Source of the DNA: Paenibacillus sp. FSL K6-3182
Lineage (GTDB): Bacteria > Bacillota > Bacilli > Paenibacillales > Paenibacillaceae
Length of the DNA: 64,000 nt
Assembly (NCBI RefSeq): GCF_037976325.1
Contig: NZ_CP150265.1
Location: forward strand, 4,335,501-4,399,500
Direction: 5' to 3'
How positions within the stretch are numbered: the stretch's first letter is position 1; each line of letters starts with the position of its first letter. Shown piece by piece: positions 26,561 through 33,516 of this stretch. The notes below the pieces were generated by a model that searched no databases, had not been told where the DNA came from, and saw nothing but the letters and a program-made list of their open reading frames with translations. The position numbers were made by a program, and so were the translations under genes.

Positions 26561-26660
26561 AAAACCTCCTATTAGAGCAATTAATACTAGTTTGCTTCTA
26601 ATAGAAGGTTTTAGACTAATTTATTCAATTAGCGTTACCCGATTGTTGAACATCACATTA
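26561..26660 (-). promoter_or_regulatory. Recombinase leader hairpin next to a family-2 dyad
   Basis: On the minus strand AACAATCGGGTAACGCTAATTG (a decayed family-2 dyad, about 26628-26650) is followed by AAAACCTTCTATTAGA..TCTAATAGGAGGTTTT (26561-26612). The second arm contains the ribosome site AGGAGG of the recombinase frame, so the hairpin would mask translation initiation. The same layout is found at 31.66-31.75 kb with different paired bases. Confidence 0.6.
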
Positions 26661-26905
26661 GTCTTTTGAATAGTATTATTGTACTGCGCAGCTGGAAAGT
26701 GTTCTTCTTAAAGATAAGTGCCCCTACTGATCAAAAAGAGATAGTGAGCTAATCATTTACATCTTCCTTGCATATTTCACCAACTAGCTGCCATAACGCG
26801 TTGTTTTCTTTATTTTTTCGGTCCAAGCCTATTACAATTTTTATAATTAAGGATTTGAATTCCTTTATTTTTTACATTAATCCTTAACAAATTTTTCAAA
26901 GGTAA

Positions 26906-27574
26906 CTAATTATTTTGTCGTTTGTTAACTTCAATCGTAATGAACTCCGGTAAATAGCTGGGAGTACATCCTTTTGCTACTATTTCATCCTTGTAAAGAC
27001 CCGCTTTCTCACCAAGTTTAATACAACGTGCACGATTCTTTTCATCATAAACGCCTATCCAACCTGCGGTGAAATTCATAGCCCATTGAACTTCTGGTTC
27101 TTCCTGCGTAATATTAGCTTCTAATGTAGATAGTAAGTCTGCGGTGTCATCAGGCGGTGTTTGTCCAGTCCATCTCAATCGCGCTTGATAATACCAGAAA
27201 GCTCGCCTTTGAAGAGCAGAAGGGCTATTTTCCCATGACTCCATCAATGCAATTGTCTTCTTGTCTTTGGTGAGCTGATTAGCCATTAACCAATCCATTA
27301 AGTTATTTCGCTCATCAAAAGTGTGAGTCTGCATATCCTTATCAAGCTTATTTAGCACTTCTTGTGAAAGAAGTTTTTTATCCATAATTAAGATTGCTAA
27401 TAGTCTGGGCAAAAACTCTTCGGTTGACCAAAGTTCCATAGCTAGTTCGTGATCTTTTTTAATGACCTTTGCGATTTTTCGTAAGTCGCCTAGCTTAGTT
27501 TTACTATTGATCTGAGGTAGAATGTTTTCTGTTTTTGAAGAACGTTTTATTTCTGCACCTTTATTTTCATTCAT
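26906..27574 (-). CDS. DNA alkylation repair protein (AlkD-like HEAT-repeat)
   Basis: 222 aa from ATG 27574 (AAAGGAG upstream). All-helical HEAT-like repeats; KLGDLRKIAKVIKKDHELAM, ELWSTEEFLPRLLAILIMDK and WENSPSALQRRAFWYYQARL follow the AlkD/AlkC superfamily pattern. AlkD-type enzymes excise bulky or cationic alkyl bases. The catalytic Asp/Trp set cannot be fixed without alignment, so glycosylase activity is presumed. Single-gene unit in the accessory array. Confidence 0.75.
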   Translation of the reverse strand: MNENKGAEIKRSSKTENILPQINSKTKLGDLRKIAKVIKKDHELAMELWSTEEFLPRLLAILIMDKKLLSQEVLNKLDKDMQTHTFDERNNLMDWLMANQLTKDKKTIALMESWENSPSALQRRAFWYYQARLRWTGQTPPDDTADLLSTLEANITQEEPEVQWAMNFTAGWIGVYDEKNRARCIKLGEKAGLYKDEIVAKGCTPSYLPEFITIEVNKRQNN

Positions 27575-27699
27575 TTTATACAACTCCTTTATTAAAGCAC
27601 TGTTTCATAATATGTCCTTGATGGGATATATCAAGAACTTAATTTCGTTATAAGTCTTATTGCAGTGGTGTGCCTCCAAAGTTTACCTTTTTAATATTC

Positions 27700-27840
27700 T
27701 AACATTATTAAAGCTTTCTCCAACTGCCGCCAGTCTAATACTATTTTTTCTCTGGATAGCGACAGCCAAGGACGAGAAAATAGAATCCTAGACTGTCGCT
27801 GTTCCATTGAACTAACGTTACCCGTTAGTTTAACGATTAT
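27700..27840 (-). repeat. Family-2 gene-end element E4
   Basis: The minus strand starts just after the DUF3221 stop: TTAAACTAACGGGTAACG, TTAGTTCAAT. A GCGACAG/CTGTCGC stem with a long loop follows, and it ends in a decayed right end (about TTAGACTGGCGGCAG). One mismatch in the 11-bp dyad arms. Confidence 0.65.
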
Positions 27841-28385
27841 CTATCAGGTACTTGTATAGTAAGCTCTTCTAATGAGCCATCTGTAATCATTGCACTTTTG
27901 TATCTTAGAGTCCATACCGCTGATTTTTCATCATAATTCACTTCTTTGACAACAAGGATGTTAACATTTGAAATGTCTTTATTTGTAAGTGCTTTACGTA
28001 TTATTTCGTCAGGAGAAAGTATTGCTTTTTCAGGTTTTTTTATTTCGGCAATCTTGACCTTCGCCGCCTTTCCCTGACCAGGGTAAGAAGTAGCCAATTC
28101 ACCCTCAAACCATACATGAACGATTTCTCCTACTTTCACATCTGAAGGGATGTTTGAAACCCATACTGCGTCGTAGAACTCTTTCCTTGTTTGGTTTATT
28201 TCTTTACTGAAGGAACTAACTACTAATGCTCTTTGATTTTCAATCTTCGTAACATAGCCAATAAATTCAGGTGAATTGGATTGATTAGTTTCGGATAAAG
28301 AGGATTGCTTTGATTCAATTTTGGCGTTACAAGCACTAAGAAAAAGTGATGTAAACAAAAGGAATAACATAAAAATCTGTTTCAT
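27837..28385 (-). CDS. DUF3221 lipoprotein (YobA-like)
   Basis: 182 aa from ATG 28385, preceded by GGAGG. Lipoprotein signal MKQIFMLFLLFTSLFLSAC with lipobox LSAC (Cys 19). Residues 45-115 are the DUF3221 OB-like domain: EFIGYVTKIENQRALVVSS, AVWVSNIPSDVKVGEIVHVW, SYPGQGKAAKVKI. Function unknown; exported and membrane-tethered. It stops immediately before a family-2 dyad and is flanked 5' by the right-end core GAACGGGCAGGATAG, giving a clean one-gene module. Confidence 0.8.
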   Translation of the reverse strand: MKQIFMLFLLFTSLFLSACNAKIESKQSSLSETNQSNSPEFIGYVTKIENQRALVVSSFSKEINQTRKEFYDAVWVSNIPSDVKVGEIVHVWFEGELATSYPGQGKAAKVKIAEIKKPEKAILSPDEIIRKALTNKDISNVNILVVKEVNYDEKSAVWTLRYKSAMITDGSLEELTIQVPDR

Positions 28386-28454
28386 TTGGCAACCTCCTTG
28401 CTTTTTTACACAATCGACGTTGTAATCATTTGATATGTTGCTATTGATTAGCAC

Positions 28455-28730
28455 TATCCTGCCCGTTCGTATTATGAGGTCACCAGAAGCTCGTTGTATT
28501 TGCCGGTGTCGACCCTAGCGTCTTCTCTTCCGGCAAGTTTACAGCAACCCGAAATAGGATTACCAAACGCGGTTCCAGAAGACTTCGAACAACCTTATAT
28601 CTAGCTGTTCGATGCGGCCTGCGCAGCTCACGCAACCAAAAAGGCATGCTCTTTTTTCAGTATAACATCATAGGCTTATCCATTAAGTTTTAAATATTGA
28701 CAAGCTATTAGCTGGAATAGCTTAACGCCT
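28455..28730 (+). mobile_element. Family-2 right-end core and internally deleted IS110 remnant
   Basis: CTATCCTGCCCGTTCGTATTATG (28455-28480) is the right-end core also found at 32.27 kb. From 28490 the sequence matches the 3' half of the IS110 transposase (TTTGCCGGTGTCGACCC.. to AACCAAAA) and then jumps to the element's terminal segment (GGCATGCTC..GCTATTAGCTGGAAT). A deletion of some 200 bp separates them. Confidence 0.75.
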
Positions 28731-28780
28731 GCCAGTACAGATGTACAAAATTTCTTATTTTGTGAAGATGTAAAAGGAAA

Positions 28781-28804
28781 AAGGAGCTGCCACGGCAGCT
28801 CCTT
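28781..28804 (-). terminator. Terminator downstream of the TolB-like remnant
   Basis: GGAGCTGCC/GGCAGCTCC, 11-bp arms in all with a 2-nt centre, followed by TTTTTCC on the minus strand. Confidence 0.75.
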
Positions 28805-28864
28805 CATCGGTTATGGATGTCGAAAGTACTAAAGTGTATTGTTACACATTATCCTTGAGACGTT

Positions 28865-29315
28865 TTATGCTTGATCAAGTACTCCCAATGTCTCTAGAGA
28901 TGCCATTTGTTTTTGCGCTTTAGTTACTTGATTGCGTTCGTGGTTGAATTCGTTTGATTCACTGTATTTAGCAGGAACTTCTTTGGTCTGATCTGCTTTT
29001 CCTATGGCCGTCCTCCTGCGTATGATGACTAACTGCAAGATGGGAATTATCAGGTGAAAGAACATGATCGTTGTTGCACTGTGTGGCATAACCCGACTCG
29101 ACGACAGTGCTTGTACGAGAAACGATATCAAAGGCAAATATTCTTCCCAAACTGTTATAAATGAGCGTCTTGCCGTCGCGGGTCCAGTTGGGCGCTTCAA
29201 TCAGATCGTCGAAATGGGATAATACCATGCGCTCCCCAGTCTGAACATTCACGGTCTCCAGCATGCTGACGACATGGCGTCCGATTATTTTCTGCGGCTG
29301 CTTTAGCGTATTCAT
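28865..29315 (-). pseudogene. TolB-like beta-propeller protein, internally deleted
   Basis: From ATG 29315 the frame gives VNVQTGERMVLSHFDDLIEA, PNWTRDGKTLIYNSLGRIFA, then VLSPDNSHLAVSHH: WD40-like PD40 blades of the TolB/oligogalacturonate-lyase-like kind. It breaks near HTQEDG. A second frame to the stop at 28865 shows only a polar tail. Normal members are about 280-300 aa, so most blades are missing. Confidence 0.6.
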
Positions 29316-29381
29316 GAATTGTCCCCTTTTCTTTCCCTGGTAAATCACCTATTATATGCGATTTACCATCCCTGCAGGAAG

Positions 29382-30593
29382 TTATGTTGTTTGCCCGGCG
29401 CTTTGCTTGAATTTGTATCTGACGGCTGATAACAGCCGAACGACTATATAAAGTATCAGAAACAGGACCATGAATCCGGCCGAGATCCGGTACATGAAAG
29501 CATAATCGGACATGGATGAAACTACACCCAAAATCAAGGCTCCGACCGCTATACCCAGATCAGTCGTATTATAGAACATGCTGTTGGCCATGCCGTACTG
29601 CTGCGGCGTGCCGGAACGAAGCATCCATGCCTGCAGCGTGGGCTGAATGGACCCAAAGCCGAGTCCATATAACAGGGCGGACAAAATCAGCATCGGCATC
29701 GTTGTTGTGTAGGATAGAACCATTAGCGCAGACACAACGCTGATCGCGGCAGGGATGAGAACAGCAGGATGTCCGAAACGATCGAATATTTTGCCTGAAA
29801 CGGGCCGGATAATGATCACTGCAATCGCATTGAACAAAAAGAACAGGCCGACCTGCTCCAAATGAACAGATTCCCCGAACAAGGCGATAAAGCTGAGCAG
29901 ACCGCCATAGGTCACAGCCAAAATTACATTAAGCAGTCCGGGGATTAATAATTTGGCATGGAATAATTGCTTGGAAGCGGAGCCTGCTGCTGGCGCTGTT
30001 TTCTTGCTGGTATCAGGCGGAATCGCCCGCGATAGCAGCAGAATGGGAAAAATAAGCAGGATGGTTGCCGTGCCAAGCATGGCAAGTGTCGTGAATCCTG
30101 CATGCTTCATCACGCTTAATCCGATAATCGGTCCAACAGACATAGCCAGACTGGTTGAAAGGCCGAAATAACCGATGCCTTCCCCCATCCTTTTGCCTGG
30201 AATAATTTGAGATACCAGCGTTGGAATAATCGTACTCGCCATTCCGAACCCGATCCCAAAACCAACCCGCATGACAAGCAGCATACCGACTGAACCCGCG
30301 GCAACAGACATTACGGTGAACAGACATGCGGCAGCAAGTCCCGCATACAAAATTACATTGCGACGCACTTTACGCATAAGTTGGGCGGTTAATAACCGGG
30401 TAATAATTGTTGAACCGGCAAACACGCTAATTATTAGACTTACGGTCATATCGTCAGCCTGAAAAGCGGATTTCACATAGGCCGGGAAAGCGGCAAGCAG
30501 CATCTGCAAATTCAAAAACAACAGCAGGGTGCTAAGAGTCAGAATCAGAAACGGTTTGGTCCATAGCCTGGAACTGCTTTCTTGGGACTGCAT
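29382..30593 (-). CDS. MFS transporter, drug-efflux type
   Basis: 403 aa with 12 predicted membrane helices. The loop 2-3 signature is present as TRLLTAQLMRKVRRNVILYAG, and motif C-like glycines (GIGFGMASTIIPTLVSQIIPGKRMGEGIGYFGLS) mark a drug:H+ antiporter. It resembles YfkF/YwoG-type exporters. Downstream of and probably co-transcribed with the MarR regulator 22 bp away, so it is likely an inducible efflux pump. Substrate unknown. Confidence 0.88.
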   Translation of the reverse strand: MQSQESSSRLWTKPFLILTLSTLLLFLNLQMLLAAFPAYVKSAFQADDMTVSLIISVFAGSTIITRLLTAQLMRKVRRNVILYAGLAAACLFTVMSVAAGSVGMLLVMRVGFGIGFGMASTIIPTLVSQIIPGKRMGEGIGYFGLSTSLAMSVGPIIGLSVMKHAGFTTLAMLGTATILLIFPILLLSRAIPPDTSKKTAPAAGSASKQLFHAKLLIPGLLNVILAVTYGGLLSFIALFGESVHLEQVGLFFLFNAIAVIIIRPVSGKIFDRFGHPAVLIPAAISVVSALMVLSYTTTMPMLILSALLYGLGFGSIQPTLQAWMLRSGTPQQYGMANSMFYNTTDLGIAVGALILGVVSSMSDYAFMYRISAGFMVLFLILYIVVRLLSAVRYKFKQSAGQTT

Positions 30594-30615
30594 ATTTTTA
30601 TGCTCCTTCCGGACA

Positions 30616-31059
30616 TTATGATAATTGGCTCACATGATGATTAATCCGCAGAAGAAGCTTCATGATCATTTCATGCTCCTCAACCGTCATGCATTGTTTG
30701 ATTTCCTGGTTTACCTGCATTTCAACCGGGAGGGTCTCCATGATCAGCGAAGCGCCTTTCTCTGTGCTGTGTACTTGAAAGGAACGTCTGTCGTTCTCCG
30801 CCATCTTGCGGCAGATCAGCCCCTTTTCTTCCAAATGGTCGAGAATCCGGGTCGTCGTCGGCTTATCCTTACCCGCCAACTCAGCAATTTCCTTCTGGAT
30901 CAAACCCTCTGTCTGATCGACCTGGAACAGCACCGACCACTGCTCCGTTGTAATCTCATAATCCTTAAGGCGGGCCTGAAGGACATTCGTCATCTTGCGG
31001 TACGTGATGCCCATCAAAGCACCAAGCGATCGTTCAAGCACATTTTCATTTGCCGTCAT
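30616..31059 (-). CDS. MarR family transcriptional regulator
   Basis: 147 aa from the second ATG (31059), six nt after GGAGG. Winged helix: ITTEQWSVLFQVDQTEGLIQ, KEIAELAGKDKPTTTRILDH, LEEKGLICRKMAENDRRSFQ. It presumably represses itself and the MFS gene through the TTGTT dyads upstream. Confidence 0.9.
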   Translation of the reverse strand: MTANENVLERSLGALMGITYRKMTNVLQARLKDYEITTEQWSVLFQVDQTEGLIQKEIAELAGKDKPTTTRILDHLEEKGLICRKMAENDRRSFQVHSTEKGASLIMETLPVEMQVNQEIKQCMTVEEHEMIMKLLLRINHHVSQLS

Positions 31060-31078
31060 AACCATCCTCCTTCTTAAT

Positions 31079-31112
31079 TAGTTGTTTTAACAACTATATA
31101 TAGAACAACTGT
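31079..31112. promoter_or_regulatory. Candidate MarR operator
   Basis: AGTTGTTTTAACAACT is an imperfect palindrome followed by ATATATAGAACAACTG, giving three TTGTT/AACAA half-sites within 34 bp directly before the marR ribosome site. Confidence 0.6.
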
Positions 31113-31196
31113 TTTTGTCAACAGAAGAAGAACCGGCTAACGTCCTCCTTATCGGAGACAGGACGAAGCTTTAACCTTTCCGATAATTAAGAAAAA

Positions 31197-31221
31197 CCGT
31201 CAGGGTAGATCTCCCTGACGG
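31197..31221 (-). terminator. Terminator of the zinc-ribbon gene
   Basis: CCGTCAGGG/CCCTGACGG stem with a 7-nt loop and TTTTTCTT on the minus strand, 5 bp after the stop. Confidence 0.85.
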
Positions 31222-31225
31222 TCCT

Positions 31226-31426
31226 TTAGGTTCTGCGCACATCGTAAATGTTGTACTCATACCCGTGAATTCCTTTGTAATACTCCGCGTACATCTCTCC
31301 TCCACAATCCTCGCATGAGAATTGAGGGAGCACAAGGGGATCGCCTCCGTCCATACGGTCAAAGTCCCGTACCATCTGAAGGGGAATGCGTTCTTCTCCG
31401 TTGCAGTTGAGGCATATGTACTTAAC
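31226..31426 (-). pseudogene. Small zinc-ribbon protein gene that has lost its start
   Basis: About 66 codons: KYICLNCNGEERIPLQMVRD, FDRMDGGDPLVLPQFSCEDC, GGEMYAEYYKGIHGYEYNIY. The two CxxC knuckles imply a zinc ribbon. The frame is intact to the stop and has its own terminator, but no ATG, GTG or TTG lies before KYIC and a TAG is four codons upstream. The region just upstream is the broken end of the recombinase remnant, so a deletion appears to have removed the start. Translation from an unusual start cannot be excluded. Confidence 0.6.
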
Positions 31427-31449
31427 CTCCCTCTATGGAGAATCACTTT

Positions 31450-31651
31450 TCTCTCAGCTTTGCTTCAACCGTTCTGCTTGTTTTGCTAAGTATTCCTTCA
31501 ACATGGTTAACGTTACATCCGTTATACTCAGGTCGCCTAGCCCCAACATCAACATTTTGTGCTGAAGCGAATATGCTTTTAGTGTTTTTGAACTGAATCC
31601 TTGAATCCGTTTATCAGCTTCATACAACCTTCATAACTCACTTAAGTTCAT
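31450..31651 (-). pseudogene. Second tyrosine recombinase N-terminal remnant
   Basis: From ATG 31651: MNLSEL, TGA, RLYEADKRIQGFSSKTLKAY, SLQHKMLMLGLGDLSITDVT, LTMLKEYLAKQAERLKQS, then stop. Clearly homologous to the 26.3-26.6 kb remnant, including the TGA at codon 7. Ends where the zinc-ribbon gene begins. Confidence 0.75.
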
Positions 31652-31655
31652 AAAT

Positions 31656-31755
31656 AAAACCTCCCTTTAGAAGCTATTAAATCTAGTTTGCTTCTAAGGA
31701 GAGGTTTTAATCTGTATCTTGTATTGAAATGGCGTTTCCCGTTAGCGCAAGAGCA
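31656..31755 (-). promoter_or_regulatory. Recombinase leader hairpin next to a family-2 dyad (second copy)
   Basis: The minus strand shows TTGCGCTAACGGGAAACG (about 31735-31752), then AAAACCTCTCCTTAGAAGC..GCTTCTAAAGGGAGGTTTT (31656-31708) with the ribosome site GGGAGG in the second arm, then ATG 31651. Compared with 26.56-26.66 kb both arms changed together, which supports a selected hairpin. Confidence 0.6.
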
Positions 31756-31791
31756 TAATGAATTTTTTCGTCCTGACTGAACTTTCAATTG

Positions 31792-32193
31792 TCACCAAAT
31801 TCTCCACCAAGGTTTGTTTAATTTCTTAATTTCATTAATATCTAATTCAAAACCATCGAACTTTGTATTCGTATCAACTGCGGAAATCATCAATATATCA
31901 GCTAGTTCTTCTAATACTTCATTACTCATTCTGCAAACTGGAGTTATTAGTTCTATTATGTACTTTGAGCCCTCATCTTGTTTGATTATGGTTAACTCAA
32001 AATCAGTTTTAAATTGTGCCTCCAACCCTTTTGCTTGTTCATACAAATTAGAAACTAAATACGCCCTAATACGTCCTTTATCTCCTTTTCTTACTCCCTT
32101 ATCACAAAGAGTCTGCCAAAGTTTTTTTGTAATTTCATGCTGTTTTCGTCTTTCAAGCGGGTCAATTTTCTCGATTCCAACGTAAACACTCAC
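31792..32193 (-). CDS. Hypothetical protein
   Basis: 133 aa, soluble, alpha/beta. The opening (MSVYVGIEKIDPLERRKQHE) and EVLEELADILMISAV near 90-105 suggest a compact single domain. I do not recognise the family; size and setting would suit an immunity or antitoxin-like protein, which is only a guess. Flanked 5' by GAACGGGCAGGATAG (32.27 kb) and 3' by the family-2 dyad beside a recombinase remnant. Confidence 0.55.
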   Translation of the reverse strand: MSVYVGIEKIDPLERRKQHEITKKLWQTLCDKGVRKGDKGRIRAYLVSNLYEQAKGLEAQFKTDFELTIIKQDEGSKYIIELITPVCRMSNEVLEELADILMISAVDTNTKFDGFELDINEIKKLNKPWWRIW

Positions 32194-32269
32194 TAAGAAT
32201 TCCCCCCGAGTCTTTAATTATTATAGAACTAAATCCGAACTTAATGATATTCGCGATAAGACTCAGCTA

Positions 32270-32446
32270 TCCTGCCCGTTCGTATTATGGTATTATGGTT
32301 CAAATAGATGGATCCTTATCATAGCCTTTAGCAGATAGGTCAATTAATGAGCAATAAAAAAAGCCACCTGGAAAGGTGGCTTGCACTCAAACAGAGTGCA
32401 AAAGTATATATAGGAGTGGAGAGTCCTGTTCTAAACCTGTAGCTTT
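32270..32446 (-). repeat. Family-1 structured repeat, copy D (subtype 2, extended)
   Basis: Minus strand: AAAGCTACAGGTTTAGAACA conserved block, hairpin TGCACTC-TGTTT-GAGTGCA, stem AAGCCACC/GGTGGCTT, TTTTTTTATTGC, then the ~75-nt tail shared with C and F. It ends in CATAATACGAACGGGCAGGATAG, the family-2 right-end core. It lies 95 bp after the DUF3006 stop. Confidence 0.8.
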
Positions 32447-32540
32447 AAATGTCTATCACAAACACACAACATCCTCTAGTACTTTCTATCTGAGCCTGTA
32501 ATTAATCACTGTTTTGTTTAGATTTAAATAGTTAACACTA

Positions 32541-32753
32541 TTAATCCTCCCAAACATCTTCCATTAACTTTTTAATCTCATTTTCTCTTTGTTTAGTTGC
32601 CTTTATATCTAAAATCCATAAACCGTCCATCAGGATTACTACATCACCAGCTTTAGCATTTGAAAAAACTGTGCTTTTATTAAAATCTCTTGTTTGTCCT
32701 CCAATTTCTATGACAACACAATCACCTTCAAAACGATCAATAAATCCCTTCAC
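32541..32753 (-). CDS. DUF3006 protein
   Basis: 70 aa. KGFIDRFEGDCVVIEIGGQT is the DUF3006 opening, a small beta-barrel. These genes commonly follow ComEC-like MBL proteins with excalibur tails, as here (21 bp downstream). A strong ribosome site (AGGAGTGGTTACAG) precedes it. Function unknown. Confidence 0.85.
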   Translation of the reverse strand: MKGFIDRFEGDCVVIEIGGQTRDFNKSTVFSNAKAGDVVILMDGLWILDIKATKQRENEIKKLMEDVWED

Positions 32754-32774
32754 CTGTAACCACTCCTTTTTTTA

Positions 32775-33338
32775 TTATTCACATGCGACTCCATCTCCAT
32801 CACGATCAAGCTTAGAGCTGTAACCTGGGTCACCTTTTTGTAAAGTTGATTTTCCAGCTTCTCTGACTGCCGCACAGTTTGCATACGATACAGATTCTTG
32901 TTTCGGTTTCTCTGAAGGTTTCGGTGTTGATTTAGGTGTTTGTGTAGCTATTGGTTTAGATGTTGCTGAATCCATCTTCCATTCATCTTGAGATGTTATT
33001 ATTTTCTTACCATCAGTTGTGAAAACAATCGTGCCTTGCTTATCATTTCGATAAATCTTGATCTTCTTATCATTGATTCGTTTTAAAATCTCATTGGTTG
33101 GATGACCATAACTGTTTTTCCCTACTTGTATAACTGCATACTTAGGATTAACAGCATTCAAAAACGTTTGAGTTGTGGATGAGTTAGAACCATGATGCTC
33201 TAAAAATAGTACATCGGATTTGATGTTTTCTTTTGATTTAATTATGTCATTCTCACTCTTGGTTTCAGCATCACCCATCATCAAAAAGGATGTACTGCCG
33301 TGTGTGAGTTTAATTACCGCGTTTAAATCATCATTCAT
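32775..33338 (-). pseudogene. ComEC-like MBL protein with excalibur domain, N-terminally truncated
   Basis: 187 codons. The first part (LNAVIKLTHGSTSFLMMGDA, FLEHHGSNSSTTQTFL, KYAVIQVGKNSYGHP) is the second half of a competence-type metallo-beta-lactamase domain. A Pro/Lys-rich linker follows, then a C-terminal excalibur domain with SYANCAAVREAGKSTL and the DRDGDGVACE calcium site. The signal peptide and the HxHxDH metal motif that should come first (about 130 residues) are missing, replaced by the promoter region of the divergent SLH gene. Catalytically dead if expressed. Confidence 0.75.
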
Positions 33339-33516
33339 TTTATTAAAACTTCCTCAAAGCGATAATATTATTTATTTAAATATTATTTTTTCAACAATTT
33401 TTAGTGTTACTCAGCAGTTTTTTTACAAACCACTGCAATTCTGTAACATGTAAATTTACAATGTACCTCTATAATGAAATCTATAACTTACTTCAACATA
33501 AGGAGATTACAATAAC

